Positions 1 through 10,637 of a stretch of 64,000 bases of DNA are shown here, piece after piece. The notes under the pieces were generated by a model. That model saw nothing but the letters and a program-made list of their open reading frames with translations. It made no database searches and was not told the origin of the DNA. Made by a program: the position numbers and the translations under genes. The first letter of the stretch is position 1. Every line of letters begins with the position of its first letter. The DNA is from Vibrio zhanjiangensis (lineage in GTDB: Bacteria > Pseudomonadota > Gammaproteobacteria > Enterobacterales > Vibrionaceae): the NCBI RefSeq assembly GCF_030161235.1, contig NZ_BSPW01000010.1:1-64000 (forward strand). The letters run 5' to 3'.

Positions 1-60
1 CATAAGCTGGATCAACCACTTAAGGAATTAGTTTATGTGTCCAACCATTGGGGTCCACTT
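1..60. mobile_element. Possible right end of an IS3/IS150-like insertion sequence
   Basis: Bases 34-57 read TGTGTCCAACCATTGGGG followed by TCCACT. This resembles the terminal inverted repeats of IS150-group IS3-family elements, whose right ends typically run TGTCCAACTTTTGGGGT. It lies exactly where OppF similarity stops. The second forward frame ends in a stop at 29-31, which would suit a transposase 3' end. The left end and target duplication lie outside the window, so the boundary (about 53-62) is approximate. Confidence 0.4.
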
Positions 61-243
61 CTACTAGAGCGCAGCAAGCAGATTGAAATGTTAGAAGGTG
101 ATTTGCCATCACCGATCAATCCACCTTCGGGTTGTGTGTTCCGTACTCGTTGCCCTCAAGCGACTCAGGCCTGTGCGGAGACTAAACCATCCATTAAGGG
201 TAATGATATACATGCTGTATCTTGCTTGCTAGAAAGCGTGTAA
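1..243 (+). pseudogene. 3' remnant of oligopeptide ABC transporter ATP-binding protein (OppF-like)
   Basis: The frame from base 1 is open to the stop at 241-243. From about base 64 it reads LERSKQIEMLEG and then SPINPPSGCVFRTRCPQA, the C-terminal oligopeptide-transporter domain that follows the ABC ATPase in OppF/DppF proteins, with the Cys-containing RTRCP motif. The preceding 20 codons do not give the expected NPLHPYTKAL...VPVPDP stretch. Instead bases 34-58 look like the terminal repeat of an IS3-family element. The gene is therefore either cut by an insertion sequence just left of base 60 or disturbed by an assembly join. The Walker motifs lie outside the window. The family assignment is secure, the broken state is an inference. 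Confidence 0.7.
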
Positions 244-285
244 CTCATTCCAATACTAAGCTAATTCGAATTATTTGAACAACAG

Positions 286-324
286 AGCCAACGGATTCTA
301 CTTTTGAATCGGTTGGCTTTTTTT
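286..324 (+). terminator. Rho-independent terminator after oppF remnant
   Basis: A 13-base stem (AGCCAACGGATTC / GAATCGGTTGGCT, one mismatch) with a short loop is followed by a run of T. It ends the oligopeptide transporter transcript. Confidence 0.8.
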
Positions 325-363
325 ATACTTGTTGCAGCAAATACTAATTGAAGGTGATCATCA

Positions 364-1311
364 ATGGGAAAGCTAGTTGACGGGAAGTGGCACGATGTAT
401 GGTACGACACGGCTAAGAATGGAGGCAGGTTTGTTCGCGAGGATGCGGGCTTTCGTGATTGGGTCAGAAATGAGCCAGATGCCAAATATCAACCTGAATC
501 TGGACGTTATCATCTGTATGTCTCACTTGCCTGCCCTTGGGCACATCGAACCCTTATTTTCCGCGAGCTTAAAGGCCTAAAAAATCATATTGATGTGAGC
601 GTGGTTAGCCCTGACATGATGAATGAAGGCTGGATTCTAGCAACACCTGAGCCATTGTATGGTTTGACTCGACTGCACCAAATTTATACTAAGGCCGAAG
701 CGACATACACAGGACGAGTGACGGTGCCTGTGCTTTGGGATAAGCAGCACCAAACAATAGTCAGTAATGAATCCGCAGACATTATCCGAATGTTCAATAC
801 AGAGTTTGATTCAATAACGGGAAATAGTGATGACTATTACCCTAAAGAGCACAAGTCTGCCATAGAAGAATGGAATAATTATATATATTCCAACATCAAC
901 AATGGTGTCTATCGGTGCGGGTTTGCCACAACTCAAGAGGCCTATGAAGAAGCGTTCAATAACTTGTTTAATGCGCTTGAGCGTCTTGAAAGTCACTTGG
1001 CTACCAGCCGGTATCTTGTTGGCAGCATCATAACTGAAGCTGATTGGCGACTATTTACTACGCTAATTCGTTTTGATGCAGTTTATGTTGGGCACTTTAA
1101 ATGCAATAAAAAACGTATCGCGGATTACGTGAATTTGTATGGCTATATGAAAGAGCTCTATCAAGTGGAAGGCATTGCTGATACTGTCGATTTTTACCAT
1201 ATCAAACGACACTATTACTACAGTCATACCGGGATCAATCCGGTGCAAATTGTACCTAAAGGTCCTGATCTTGAATTAAATTCTCCTCATGGTAGGGAAA
1301 ATGTAAGCTGA
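364..1311 (+). CDS. Glutathionyl-hydroquinone reductase (Xi-class glutathione transferase, YqjG/EcfG-like)
   Basis: A 315-residue protein of the Xi-class GST family. These enzymes reduce glutathionyl-hydroquinones to hydroquinone using a second glutathione. The catalytic motif CPWAHR is at residues 57-62, with Cys57 as the expected nucleophile. An N-terminal thioredoxin-like fold with the cis-Pro/SNESADIIR segment (about residues 137-147) is followed by an all-helical C-terminal domain containing the family pattern GVYRCGFA (about 179-186). Length matches the family (about 310-330). It lies alone between two terminators and is probably a single-gene transcript. A start at 364 is preceded by GAAGGTGATCATCA, giving an acceptable ribosome binding site. 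The physiological substrate cannot be told from sequence. Confidence 0.9.
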   Translation: MGKLVDGKWHDVWYDTAKNGGRFVREDAGFRDWVRNEPDAKYQPESGRYHLYVSLACPWAHRTLIFRELKGLKNHIDVSVVSPDMMNEGWILATPEPLYGLTRLHQIYTKAEATYTGRVTVPVLWDKQHQTIVSNESADIIRMFNTEFDSITGNSDDYYPKEHKSAIEEWNNYIYSNINNGVYRCGFATTQEAYEEAFNNLFNALERLESHLATSRYLVGSIITEADWRLFTTLIRFDAVYVGHFKCNKKRIADYVNLYGYMKELYQVEGIADTVDFYHIKRHYYYSHTGINPVQIVPKGPDLELNSPHGRENVS

Positions 1312-1321
1312 CGGTAAATGA

Positions 1322-1349
1322 AAAAAGCAGCCTCAATGGGCTGCTTTTT
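1322..1349. terminator. Bidirectional terminator between GST gene and pta
   Basis: The stem AAAAAGCAGCC / GGCTGCTTTTT with a 6-base loop has A and T tracts on both sides. It can end both the rightward GST transcript and the leftward ackA-pta transcript. Confidence 0.85.
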
Positions 1350-1368
1350 AGTCTTTCGGCATACTCCT

Positions 1369-3513
1369 CTATGCGTGCTTTTGATCTGCTTGTATCGCTG
1401 TCAAAGCAATCGTATAGACAATATCATCAACCAGTGCACCACGAGAGAGATCGTTAACTGGTTTACGCATGCCTTGTAGCATAGGGCCAATAGAAACAAG
1501 GTCAGCACTACGTTGTACTGCTTTGTATGTTGTATTACCGGTATTTAAGTCTGGGAACACAAAGACAGTGGCTTTACCAGCGACAGGAGAATTAGGTGCC
1601 TTAGAAGCTGCAACGTTCTCCATTATTGCAGCGTCATATTGCAATGGGCCATCTATAACCAAATCTGGACGCTTCTTCTGGGCAAGCTTGGTTGCTTCGC
1701 GAACTTTGTCAACGTCGGCGCCTTTACCTGATTCCCCAGTGGAATAAGAAATCATGGCTACTCGTGGTTCGATACCAAATGCGGCAGCAGAATCAGCGGA
1801 TTGAATAGCAATTTCAGCCAGCTGTTCTGCGGTAGGATCAGGGTTAATCGCACAGTCACCATAGACCAGAACTTGATCCGGTAGCAGCATAAAGAATACT
1901 GATGAAACGATAGAGGCGTTTGGCGCAGTTTTGATGATTTGGAACGGGGGAACGATAGTGTTGGCCGTCGTATGAACTGCGCCAGATACGAGTCCATCCA
2001 CTTCGTCATTCTCCAGCATCATAGTGCCTAAGAATACCGAATCTTGGAGTTTCTCACGGGCCACGACTTCTGTCATGCCTTTCGCGCCTCGCAGCTCGAC
2101 CAAGCGAGCAACGTAATTTTCTCTAATTGCATCCGCATCGATAATCTGAACGCCAGCGCCTAATTCGACACCTTGCTGCTCGGCCACTCGCTTAATTTCT
2201 TTTGGATTGCCCAGTAACACACATTCCGCAATGCCACGTTCGGCACAAATAGCCGCAGCTTTTACCGTGCGAGGCTCGTCACCTTCAGGTAATACAATAC
2301 GTTTTCCAGCCTTGCGAGCAAACTCTGTTAACTGGTATCGGAACGCAGGAGGGCTTAGACGTCGAGATTTATGCGTGCCTTCGGTGAGAGATTCAATCCA
2401 GTTCCCGTCAATATGGCCCGCGACATGCTCGTTAATAAACTCGATACGTTCTTTGTCATCTTCGGGTACTTCTAAGCTAAAACTTTGAAGATTGAGTGAG
2501 GTCTGCCAAGTGTTTCCTTGCGCTTTGAAAATCGGTAATCCAGTATCAAAGGCTGGCTTACACAAGCCCAAAATTTCTTCAGGGATGTCATAGCCACCAG
2601 TGAGTAGTACCGCACCAATATCAACGCCATTCATTGCTGCTAATGCTGCGGCAACAATGACATCAGGTCGGTCTGCTGAAGTGACCAGTAAGGAGCCTGG
2701 TTTGAAGTGCTCAATCATGTTTGGCAGTGAACGAGCGCAGAAAGTGATGCTTTTAATGCGTCGAGTGTATATGTCACCTTTATTGACTATGTCCGCTTTT
2801 AGGTGTTTAGACATATCAATAGCACGAGTTGCAATGAGGTCGATACTCCAAGGCACGCAACCAAGAACACGAATGGGTGATGTATTGAAAATCTCCATCA
2901 CTTTCATTTCATTTTGTTGAGCGCTGTCAGCGTCATCGAAGATCTCAGAAAGATCGGGACGAGTGCGTCCAGCATCATCGACAGGAGCATTAAGTTTATT
3001 GATAATAACGCCTGAGATGTTTTTATTTTTAGTACCACCAAAATTCGAACATGCGACTTCAATACGCTCTTTAAGTTGTGCAGGGTTATCGGTACCCGGC
3101 GTCGCAACGAGAACGATTTCAGCACCAAGTGTTGCCGCTATTTCCGCGTTAACTTGGTTAGCAAATGGATGTTTACGAGTCGGAACTAAGCCTTCAATTA
3201 ACGTGACATCAGCGTCTTTGTTGATTTTGTTATAGCGTTCGACAATCGTTTCAAGTAGCTCATCCATGTTATCGTTGCCGATTAAATTTTCTGCAACTGA
3301 CATGGTTAGAGGCTGACCAATTGTCATATCGCTGTTATGTGCGACTATCGTTGAAGTTAGGTCAGGTTGATCGCCTCCTGCTCGGGGCTGACAGATTGGC
3401 TTGTAAAAAGAAACCTTAACACCTTTACGTTCCATAGCACGTAAAACACCCATGCTGACGCTAGTAAGGCCAACACCGGCGCTGGCAGGGATAAGCATAA
3501 TAGTACGAGACAT
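1369..3513 (-). CDS. pta: Phosphate acetyltransferase
   Basis: A 714-residue long-form Pta that interconverts acetyl-CoA and acetyl phosphate. The N-terminal P-loop-like domain begins with [18 protein letters not shown] and is followed by a DRTGG-type regulatory domain. The C-terminal catalytic PTA domain spans about 390-710 and contains [12 protein letters not shown] and [11 protein letters not shown]. The length equals that of the E. coli enzyme (714). It lies 118 bases downstream of ackA on the same strand, the usual ackA-pta operon. Together they form the acetate overflow pathway and set the acetyl phosphate pool. The stop is followed by a bidirectional terminator. Confidence 0.97.
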   Translation of the reverse strand: MSRTIMLIPASAGVGLTSVSMGVLRAMERKGVKVSFYKPICQPRAGGDQPDLTSTIVAHNSDMTIGQPLTMSVAENLIGNDNMDELLETIVERYNKINKDADVTLIEGLVPTRKHPFANQVNAEIAATLGAEIVLVATPGTDNPAQLKERIEVACSNFGGTKNKNISGVIINKLNAPVDDAGRTRPDLSEIFDDADSAQQNEMKVMEIFNTSPIRVLGCVPWSIDLIATRAIDMSKHLKADIVNKGDIYTRRIKSITFCARSLPNMIEHFKPGSLLVTSADRPDVIVAAALAAMNGVDIGAVLLTGGYDIPEEILGLCKPAFDTGLPIFKAQGNTWQTSLNLQSFSLEVPEDDKERIEFINEHVAGHIDGNWIESLTEGTHKSRRLSPPAFRYQLTEFARKAGKRIVLPEGDEPRTVKAAAICAERGIAECVLLGNPKEIKRVAEQQGVELGAGVQIIDADAIRENYVARLVELRGAKGMTEVVAREKLQDSVFLGTMMLENDEVDGLVSGAVHTTANTIVPPFQIIKTAPNASIVSSVFFMLLPDQVLVYGDCAINPDPTAEQLAEIAIQSADSAAAFGIEPRVAMISYSTGESGKGADVDKVREATKLAQKKRPDLVIDGPLQYDAAIMENVAASKAPNSPVAGKATVFVFPDLNTGNTTYKAVQRSADLVSIGPMLQGMRKPVNDLSRGALVDDIVYTIALTAIQADQKHA

Positions 3514-3631
3514 TCGTAGAATACCTTCTGCTATTTTTAATCAAAGCCTAACTTCATAGTTCTCACTTAGAATAAAAGTTAAGCCCCTAGAAAGAAGACT
3601 GGCCGACGAATAAGCCAACCAGCAAATTTTG

Positions 3632-4828
3632 TTAAAGACCAGCTAGGCGAGCGGTATCTTCGGCAATGACCAGCTCTTCGTTGGTAGAAATAACCATAGC
3701 TGGAATGTTACTGTTAGCCGTTGTGATGGTACCTTCACCACCAAAGCGAGCTTTTAGGTTCGCGTCTGAATCGACTTTGATTCCAAATATACTTAGGCGG
3801 TTTAATACCATTTCTCGAATTGGACCTGAGTTTTCGCCAATTCCGCCTGTGAATACGATAGCATCAAGTCGGCCTTCAAGTGTTGCAGTATAACCTGCGA
3901 TGTATTTCGCTAAGCGGTGACAAAATACGTCCATCGCACGTGTTGCTTCTTCTTTAGTTCCATAATTGTCTTCGACGAAACGGCAGTCAGAAGTGACTTG
4001 AGTTAATCCAGCCAGTCCCGATTCCTTGGTCAGCATATTGTTGATTTGATCGACTGAATAACCCAAAGTATCGTGCATATGAAAGATGATCGCTGGATCT
4101 ATATCACCACAACGAGTGCCCATAACAAGGCCTTCAAGAGGAGTCAGACCCATTGAAGTATCAACCGATTTTCCATTCTTAATCGCACACACAGATGCGC
4201 CATTCCCTAAATGACAGTTGATGATATTCAGCTCAGATTCAGCTTTACCAAGGCGATTTGCCGTTTCTCGTGCAATATATAAATGAGAGGTGCCATGCAT
4301 ACCGTAGCGACGAATGCCGTGCTCTTTGTACAAATTGTATGGAAGGGCATACAGGTAGGCTTCCTCAGGCATAGATTGATGAAAAGCGGTATCAAAAACG
4401 GCCGACATAGGTAAGTTAGGGAACGCTTTTTGTGCCGCTTTTATCCCGATGATCGCAGCAGGGTTGTGGAGCGGTGCTAGGGTTGCACAATCTTCAATGC
4501 CTTTTAGTACGTCATCATTAATCAAAGCCGATTGAGTGAATTTCTCACCACCATGCACCACTCGGTGGCCAATGGCTTTAAGCTGCTCGGCAAGTTCTGG
4601 TTTAGATGCGAGGATAGTTTCAACGATGAATTTGAGTGCTTCATCGTGCGCAGCGTTGTCGCCTAGTTGAGCTTCGTGCTTACCATCAAGCTTCCATTTT
4701 ATGCGAGCTTCTGGAAGGTGTAGGCACTCGGCAAGGCCTGTTAAGTGCTCATTACCGCTATCGGCATCGACAATAGCAAATTTAAGGGAAGAACTACCGC
4801 AGTTTAAAACTAAAACCAGCTTAGACAT
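3632..4828 (-). CDS. ackA: Acetate kinase
   Basis: A 398-residue ASKHA-fold kinase that makes ATP and acetate from acetyl phosphate and ADP. The N-terminal signature [13 protein letters not shown] (about residues 6-18) and the second signature [11 protein letters not shown] (about 87-97) are intact. HLGNGAS and [14 protein letters not shown] form the nucleotide-binding elements. It is first in the ackA-pta operon, and the leader of about 350 bases is shared with divergent yfbV. A partial FNR-like half-matched box lies at 4855-4868. Confidence 0.98.
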   Translation of the reverse strand: MSKLVLVLNCGSSSLKFAIVDADSGNEHLTGLAECLHLPEARIKWKLDGKHEAQLGDNAAHDEALKFIVETILASKPELAEQLKAIGHRVVHGGEKFTQSALINDDVLKGIEDCATLAPLHNPAAIIGIKAAQKAFPNLPMSAVFDTAFHQSMPEEAYLYALPYNLYKEHGIRRYGMHGTSHLYIARETANRLGKAESELNIINCHLGNGASVCAIKNGKSVDTSMGLTPLEGLVMGTRCGDIDPAIIFHMHDTLGYSVDQINNMLTKESGLAGLTQVTSDCRFVEDNYGTKEEATRAMDVFCHRLAKYIAGYTATLEGRLDAIVFTGGIGENSGPIREMVLNRLSIFGIKVDSDANLKARFGGEGTITTANSNIPAMVISTNEELVIAEDTARLAGL

Positions 4829-5174
4829 GAGTGGTTACCTGTAATCATCAGTTAGGATAAAAATCAATCAAAAGAATAGACGAACCTTACTAAGCTGCGT
4901 ACTAATCTTGAGCAAAAAGTCAATTTCCGTATTTAAAGACAGCAGTGAAGCCCGTCACTGCTCATGCATCCACTGCAGAAAGGTCTCAATAGTTGCTTAA
5001 ATGCAAAATAACGGCAACAATGAGAGAGTAGGTCTGCAAAGGATAACGATTATAGTCAATAATAACAAAAAAATTTGAAAGAATATTAATTTTCGTCAAC
5101 TTATTACGATTTATTTTTAATTCTTAAACTTTTTTTTGGCTATTGCAGGCAGGTTAGTGTAGTGAGAGAGCCCT
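4829..5174. promoter_or_regulatory. Divergent ackA / yfbV promoter region
   Basis: The 346-base non-coding gap separates divergent ackA and yfbV. It is AT-rich near yfbV. Bases 4855-4868 read AGGATAAAAATCAA, matching 8 of 10 defined positions of the FNR consensus TTGAT-N4-ATCAA in reverse. In E. coli ackA is under FNR/ArcA control, so an anaerobic site here is plausible but not proven. I see no gene in the gap. Confidence 0.4.
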
Positions 5175-5627
5175 ATGAGTAACAAAGTCGGTTTAGTGCA
5201 TAACCTTCGTGATGGACAAAAATACATGGACATCTGGCCTATGCGCAAGGAACTCAGTGTTCTGTTTCCAGAGCAGCGAATTATTAAAGCCACCAAGTTC
5301 GGGGCAAAAGCTATGCCCGCTATCGCGGCAATCAGTGTGTTAACACAAATGGTGTTTAATAACTATCAATCTATGCCTCAAGCAGTGGTTGTTGCGCTGT
5401 TTGCGATTAGCCTTCCGATTCAAGGAATGTGGTGGCTTGGTAGCCGTTCGAATACTCAACTTCCTCCTGCTCTAGCTGGGTGGTATCGAGAAATTCATCA
5501 AAAGATAGCAGAAAGCGGCTTCGCCTTGGAGCCCATCAAAAATAAACCTAGGTACAAAGAATTAGCGCAAATACTGAATCGTGCATTTCGTCACCTAGAC
5601 CAAGGTGCTCTTGAGCGTTGGTTTTAG
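5175..5627 (+). CDS. yfbV: UPF0208 / DUF412 inner-membrane protein YfbV
   Basis: A 150-residue protein of the YfbV family, which sits divergently from ackA in many gamma-proteobacteria. Two hydrophobic segments are visible at about residues 48-66 and 72-92 ([20 protein letters not shown]), with cytoplasmic N- and C-terminal parts. In E. coli YfbV has been linked to confinement of the Ter macrodomain together with MatP. No catalytic motif is visible. The start is preceded by GAGAGAGCCCT. Confidence 0.9.
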   Translation: MSNKVGLVHNLRDGQKYMDIWPMRKELSVLFPEQRIIKATKFGAKAMPAIAAISVLTQMVFNNYQSMPQAVVVALFAISLPIQGMWWLGSRSNTQLPPALAGWYREIHQKIAESGFALEPIKNKPRYKELAQILNRAFRHLDQGALERWF

Positions 5628-5668
5628 ATCCAACAGGCCTTAGTCTATCGCCATTCGATTAATACAAA

Positions 5669-5700
5669 AAAAGCGCTCATCAAAATGAGCGCTTTTCCGT
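5669..5700. terminator. Bidirectional terminator between yfbV and ald
   Basis: A perfect 12-base stem AAAAGCGCTCAT / ATGAGCGCTTTT with a 4-base loop and flanking A/T tracts serves the convergent yfbV and ald transcripts. Confidence 0.9.
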
Positions 5701-5714
5701 TGTGTTCAAACCGC

Positions 5715-6839
5715 TTAGTTGAACATTGCAATCGCGTCAGCAGGAGCAACGTAGTCTAGGTCGAAGCTATCGGCCACTTCTTTGCAAGTCACTTTACCGT
5801 GAATGACATTTAGCCCTTCTAGGAAACCTTTATCTTCAAGCAGGGCTTGACGATAGCCTTTGTTTGCCAGTTTTACAATGTATGGGAGAGTGGCATTGTT
5901 TAAAGCAAATGTAGAGGTGCGTGCCACAGCTCCAGGCATATTGGCAACACAATAGTGAACAACATCATCAACAATGTATGTTGGGTCAGCGTGTGTTGTC
6001 GCGTGAGAAGTTTCAAAACAACCGCCTTGGTCGATGGCAACATCAACGACAGCCGCACCGGGTTTCATTTTCGCAATGTGCTCTTTAGTGACAAGTTTAG
6101 GAGCAGCCGCGCCAGGAATCAGTACCGCACCAATGACAAGGTCTGCATCTAATACGTGTTTTTCAATGGCATCTTCAGTTGAGTAAACGACCTTAGCTCG
6201 GCCTTGGAATTCCTCATCTAAACGACGAAGTGTGTCAACATTACGGTCCAAAATGGTCACGTCTGCACGCAAGCCAACCGCCATACGTGCAGCATTTGCA
6301 CCTACGACGCCACCACCGACAATGACGACCTTAGCAGGTTCAACGCCAGGAACACCACCAAGAAGCAAACCACGTCCACCGTGAGATTTCTCCAAAGTTT
6401 GCGCACCAGCTTGGATAGACATGCGACCTGCAACCTCAGACATAGGTGCAAGTAGTGGTAAGCGACCTAGGTTATCTGTTACAGTCTCATACGCTATACA
6501 AACGGCTTTGCTCTTGATTAGCTCCTCAGTTTGTGGAAAATCTGGTGCTAGGTGCAAGTAGGTGAATAACACTTGACCTTCACGGAGCATTGCGCGTTCA
6601 ACAGCTTGAGGCTCTTTAACTTTTACAATCATTTCTGCTTTCGCAAAAACGTCAGCAGCGGTAGGAAGAATGGATGCGCCGACAGCGATGTAATCATCGT
6701 CGGAAAAACCGATACCTGAACCGGCATTGGTTTCAACAAAAACCTGATGGCCTTGAGATACTAGTTCGCGAACGCTAGCTGGGATCATGCCAACACGGTA
6801 CTCATGGTTTTTGATTTCCTTTGGTACGCCAATGATCAT
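5715..6839 (-). CDS. ald: Alanine dehydrogenase
   Basis: A 374-residue NAD-dependent L-alanine dehydrogenase, which interconverts alanine and pyruvate plus ammonium. The N-terminal signature [18 protein letters not shown] is canonical. Lys75 (VKVKEPQ) and His96 (YLHLA) match the catalytic Lys/His of the family. The nucleotide-binding loop [10 protein letters not shown] is at about 171-180. [15 protein letters not shown] is the second conserved signature. Length agrees with the family (about 370). It is transcribed divergently from lrp across a 174-base gap holding paired direct repeats, so control by the adjacent Lrp is likely. Confidence 0.97.
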   Translation of the reverse strand: MIIGVPKEIKNHEYRVGMIPASVRELVSQGHQVFVETNAGSGIGFSDDDYIAVGASILPTAADVFAKAEMIVKVKEPQAVERAMLREGQVLFTYLHLAPDFPQTEELIKSKAVCIAYETVTDNLGRLPLLAPMSEVAGRMSIQAGAQTLEKSHGGRGLLLGGVPGVEPAKVVIVGGGVVGANAARMAVGLRADVTILDRNVDTLRRLDEEFQGRAKVVYSTEDAIEKHVLDADLVIGAVLIPGAAAPKLVTKEHIAKMKPGAAVVDVAIDQGGCFETSHATTHADPTYIVDDVVHYCVANMPGAVARTSTFALNNATLPYIVKLANKGYRQALLEDKGFLEGLNVIHGKVTCKEVADSFDLDYVAPADAIAMFN

Positions 6840-6860
6840 CCTAACTCCTCATTTTATATT

Positions 6861-6893
6861 GGTTGTATTAACTATAGTGGTTGTATTAACTAT
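6861..6893. promoter_or_regulatory. Paired 15-base direct repeats in the ald/lrp divergent promoter
   Basis: GGTTGTATTAACTAT occurs at 6861-6875 and again exactly at 6879-6893. The copies are 18 bases apart start to start, just upstream of the ald start. The exact repetition beside an Lrp-family regulator gene suggests regulator half-sites, but Lrp sites are degenerate and this is not proof. Confidence 0.5.
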
Positions 6894-7013
6894 GTGTAGG
6901 GTAATACTGTCGAATTAATGCCTAGTATAGATACGATCGAATAAAATTTGATACTGAATATTAAAAAGTTGTAGTATATTTTTTTGCAAGGAAGTAATAA
7001 GGTGGAATAAAAA

Positions 7014-7508
7014 ATGGCAGACAACAATAAGAAGCCGTCTAAGGATCTTGACCGTATTGACCGCAACATACTGAATGAGTTGCAAAAGGACGGTCGTATT
7101 TCAAACGTTGAATTGTCTAAGCGAGTTGGCCTTTCGCCAACACCATGTTTAGAACGTGTTCGTCGTCTTGAACGTCAAGGGTATATAACGGGCTATACAG
7201 CTCTACTCAATCCGCAATATCTTGATGCGTCACTGTTGGTTTTTGTTGAGATTACCTTAAACCGTGGTGCGCCAGATGTTTTTGAGCAATTTAATGCGGC
7301 AGTACAGAAACTTGATGACATCCAGGAGTGTCACTTAGTTTCAGGTGATTTTGATTATCTACTTAAGACCCGAGTCTCGGATATGAGTGCGTATCGAAAG
7401 CTTCTTGGAGATACACTCTTACGTCTTCCCGGAGTTAACGACACACGAACTTATGTCGTTATGGAAGAAGTGAAGCAAACTAATCAGTTAGTGATCAAAA
7501 CCCGCTAA
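7014..7508 (+). CDS. lrp: Leucine-responsive regulatory protein
   Basis: A 164-residue Lrp/AsnC global regulator. The N-terminal winged helix-turn-helix spans about residues 15-65 (LDRIDRNILNELQKDGRIS, then VELSKRVGLSPTPCLERVRRL), and is followed by the C-terminal RAM effector-binding domain with VSGDFDYLLKTRV. The length matches E. coli Lrp (164). It is divergent from ald and upstream of ftsK, the conserved enteric and Vibrio arrangement. A GGTGG element lies about 9 bases before the ATG. A terminator follows at 7589-7623, so ftsK probably has its own promoter. Confidence 0.98.
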   Translation: MADNNKKPSKDLDRIDRNILNELQKDGRISNVELSKRVGLSPTPCLERVRRLERQGYITGYTALLNPQYLDASLLVFVEITLNRGAPDVFEQFNAAVQKLDDIQECHLVSGDFDYLLKTRVSDMSAYRKLLGDTLLRLPGVNDTRTYVVMEEVKQTNQLVIKTR

Positions 7509-7588
7509 ACTTTAGGTATTAGCGTAGGACTTTCTGTATTCTGACTTAAGGTAATTGGGTTTTAAGTTCTGATATGGTTAAATCAATG

Positions 7589-7623
7589 GTCCGAGGGGCG
7601 CGGCTCCTCGGACTATTTTTTTC
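7589..7623 (+). terminator. Rho-independent terminator after lrp
   Basis: The GC-rich stem GTCCGAGG / CCTCGGAC with a 9-base loop is followed by a T tract. Confidence 0.85.
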
Positions 7624-7707
7624 ATACAGTGTTGACCGACGCAAGCATGTTTTAGTGTTTCATGCTATGTATTTTGAGGTGAGCACAAAGCATTCGATAA
7701 GTGGGTT

Positions 7708-10548
7708 ATGTTCAAAGACAGCAAAAACAGCGTTGAAACCATAATTAAAACTGGAGACGATTCACAAGTATCGCGTCTTGATGGTCCTCAGCGGCTAAAA
7801 GAGTGTTGCTTTATTGTTATTGTGTTGACTTCTATTTTGTTGTCAGTGGCGTTATTGACTTTCAACCCCGCCGATCCATCTTGGTCACAGACTGCGTGGG
7901 GGGAGGATATTCATAATGCGGGTGGTATTGTCGGAGCATGGCTTGCAGACACTTTGTTTTTTACCTTTGGCTCATTAGCTTACCCTATTCCCATTATTGC
8001 CGTATTTGCAGCGTGGATTACTCTTAGAAATCGGCGAGAAAACGAGTCAGTGGACTTACTCCTCTGGGGGACCCGTTTATTGGGGTTAACGGTCTTAATT
8101 TTGACCAGCTGTGGACTGGCAGATATCAATTTTGACGATATTTGGTATTTTTCTTCTGGGGGAGTGGTCGGTGATGTCTTAACAAGCTTAGCTCTGCCAA
8201 CCCTAAATATCCTTGGTACGACTTTGGTCTTCCTATTTCTTTGGGGAGCTGGTTTTACATTATTGACGGGAATTTCTTGGTTAACCATTGTCGATCGACT
8301 GGGTGAGTGGACAATGACGTTGGTTACTGCCTTAGCCAACAAATTGCGCGGGGAGAAGGACGAAGTTATTAAACCCCAATTATTAACGACGGATGTATTT
8401 GACTCTTCGCCCACAGAAGAACAAGGTCTCGACGAAAGTAAAGTGCCTGGGGTAGATGGCTCTAGGGCAAGGCGATTCAATATTCACATGCCTGAAGTCA
8501 ACGTTGAGTCAGCTCCATCGGCCGCTTTTCATGTAGAAACTAAAGCCCAAAGCTTTACAGAAGACATTGAACCAGCTCCTGAGAGAGCCAGGCAACTTGG
8601 TGCAACTATAGAAGAATTGGAAGCGGCGGCTCAATACGACAACGACTATGCACGCCAAGAAGAGTCTACCCAATCTGATACCAGCGCAGAGTTTTCTCAA
8701 GCGAACTCAGTGGATAAAGAGGCAGTTCAGACGAGCAAATTTGAAAAAGAGTCACCTTTTGAAGCAGATGAGGATGAAGCAACAGTCCCTTATCCTAAAA
8801 TAGAGCCCAATGAACTCGAACAGATTGCTTCTGAAGATTTATCAGAAGCTTCTGAGCCGAAGATCTCTACCTTTGACATTGCTGAAGACGAAGCGCCTGA
8901 TGTATTAGAGCCTGGCAGTCCTAAGCCAGTCGAGGCTGTTGACACAGAGGTGGCAGCATTTCAGGGCATAGTCGCCGAGGCTCAAGCTAAGGTTATTGCG
9001 CATCACAATCCTTTTCTTGTTCAGCAAGAGACCAATTTGCCTAAACCTGCTGAACCAATGCCAACGCTCGAATTGCTCTACCATCCTGAAAAACGCGAAA
9101 ACTTCATCGATCGCCAAGTTCTCGAAGATATTGCAAGACTTGTTGAGTCTAAGCTTGCGGACTACAAAATCAAAGCAGAAGTTGTTGATATATTTCCAGG
9201 GCCAGTAATCACCCGATTTGAACTCGATTTAGCCCCAGGAGTGAAAGTGAGTCGTATTTCTGGGCTATCGATGGACTTGGCTCGTTCACTTTCTGCAATG
9301 GCTGTGCGGGTCGTGGAAGTCATCCCCGGTAAACCCTATGTCGGTCTAGAGCTACCGAACATGAGTCGACAGACCGTTTATTTTTCGGATGTTGTTGCCA
9401 GCTCTCAGTTCGTTGATGCTAAGTCTCCAACGACAGTGGTATTAGGACAAGATATTGCAGGTGAAGCCGTCGTCGCAGATCTGTCTAAAATGCCGCATGT
9501 ATTGGTGGCGGGAACGACAGGGTCAGGTAAGTCAGTGGGCGTGAATGTCATGATCCTCAGCATGCTTTATAAAGCAACCCCAGAGGATGTGCGCTTCATT
9601 ATGATTGATCCGAAAATGCTGGAGCTTTCGGTCTACGAAGGCATTCCTCATTTACTGTCTGAAGTCGTCACAGATATGAAAGATGCCTCTAACGCCCTAC
9701 GCTGGTGTGTGGGAGAGATGGAGCGTCGTTACAAATTGATGTCTGCTCTTGGTGTTAGAAATATCAAGGGTTTCAACGACAAACTTAAGCTGGCTGCGAA
9801 AGCTGGCCACCCAATACATGATCCTCTATGGCAAGATGGCGACAGTATGGATGAGAGTCCACCTTTGCTGGAAAAACTACCATATATCGTTGTTATTGTT
9901 GATGAATTTGCAGATTTAATGATGGTCGTGGGCAAAAAGGTTGAGGAGCTTATTGCTCGTCTTGCTCAAAAAGCGCGTGCTGCGGGTATTCATTTAATTC
10001 TTGCCACTCAACGTCCTTCAGTTGACGTGATCACGGGTTTGATAAAAGCCAACATTCCAACTCGTGTTGCTTTCACTGTATCAACCAAAACGGATTCGCG
10101 GACTATCTTGGACCAAGGTGGTGCGGAGTCTTTGCTGGGGATGGGAGATATGCTTTATCTTCCACCTGGTTCTAGTCACACAATACGAGTTCATGGTGCG
10201 TTTGCATCGGATGATGATGTCCATGCAGTGGTTAACAACTGGAAGGCTAGAGGGAAACCAAATTATATTGATGAAATTACCCATGGTGATCAAGGACCAG
10301 AAGCTCTATTGCCAGGAGAAAAGCCGGAAGGTGATGAAGAGATAGACCCTCTGTTTGACCAAGTTGTCGAACATGTTGTTCAGTCCCGCCGAGGCTCTGT
10401 TTCGGGTGTTCAACGCCGTTTCAAAATTGGTTACAATCGAGCAGCACGAATTGTTGAGCAGCTTGAGTCTCATGGAATAGTGAGTGCCCCCGGACACAAT
10501 GGAAATCGGGAAGTATTGGCTCCAGCCCCAGGACGTGAGGTTAACTAG
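7708..10548 (+). CDS. ftsK: DNA translocase FtsK
   Basis: A 946-residue FtsK that couples septum formation to chromosome dimer resolution and DNA pumping. The N-terminal domain (about 30-200) has about four membrane segments. An acidic, low-complexity linker (about 220-450) is shorter than in E. coli, whose protein is 1329 residues. The RecA-like motor carries Walker A GTTGSGKS (about 604-611) and Walker [13 protein letters not shown] (about 728-739). The C-terminal gamma winged helix ([20 protein letters not shown]) should recognise KOPS and contact XerD. lolA, which follows ftsK in E. coli, is absent here. Confidence 0.97.
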   Translation: MFKDSKNSVETIIKTGDDSQVSRLDGPQRLKECCFIVIVLTSILLSVALLTFNPADPSWSQTAWGEDIHNAGGIVGAWLADTLFFTFGSLAYPIPIIAVFAAWITLRNRRENESVDLLLWGTRLLGLTVLILTSCGLADINFDDIWYFSSGGVVGDVLTSLALPTLNILGTTLVFLFLWGAGFTLLTGISWLTIVDRLGEWTMTLVTALANKLRGEKDEVIKPQLLTTDVFDSSPTEEQGLDESKVPGVDGSRARRFNIHMPEVNVESAPSAAFHVETKAQSFTEDIEPAPERARQLGATIEELEAAAQYDNDYARQEESTQSDTSAEFSQANSVDKEAVQTSKFEKESPFEADEDEATVPYPKIEPNELEQIASEDLSEASEPKISTFDIAEDEAPDVLEPGSPKPVEAVDTEVAAFQGIVAEAQAKVIAHHNPFLVQQETNLPKPAEPMPTLELLYHPEKRENFIDRQVLEDIARLVESKLADYKIKAEVVDIFPGPVITRFELDLAPGVKVSRISGLSMDLARSLSAMAVRVVEVIPGKPYVGLELPNMSRQTVYFSDVVASSQFVDAKSPTTVVLGQDIAGEAVVADLSKMPHVLVAGTTGSGKSVGVNVMILSMLYKATPEDVRFIMIDPKMLELSVYEGIPHLLSEVVTDMKDASNALRWCVGEMERRYKLMSALGVRNIKGFNDKLKLAAKAGHPIHDPLWQDGDSMDESPPLLEKLPYIVVIVDEFADLMMVVGKKVEELIARLAQKARAAGIHLILATQRPSVDVITGLIKANIPTRVAFTVSTKTDSRTILDQGGAESLLGMGDMLYLPPGSSHTIRVHGAFASDDDVHAVVNNWKARGKPNYIDEITHGDQGPEALLPGEKPEGDEEIDPLFDQVVEHVVQSRRGSVSGVQRRFKIGYNRAARIVEQLESHGIVSAPGHNGNREVLAPAPGREVN

Positions 10549-10580
10549 TCGTCGATAAAGGTTATTGGTGGATTTTATAG

Positions 10581-10616
10581 AAAAGCAAGAGTCGTCCAAC
10601 TCTTGCTTTTTTTTTA
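10581..10616. terminator. Terminator between convergent ftsK and dsbB
   Basis: A perfect 12-base stem AAAAGCAAGAGT / ACTCTTGCTTTT is followed by a long T run. It is usable in both directions. Confidence 0.9.
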
Positions 10617-10637
10617 ATATACTAATTGTGTGATGGA

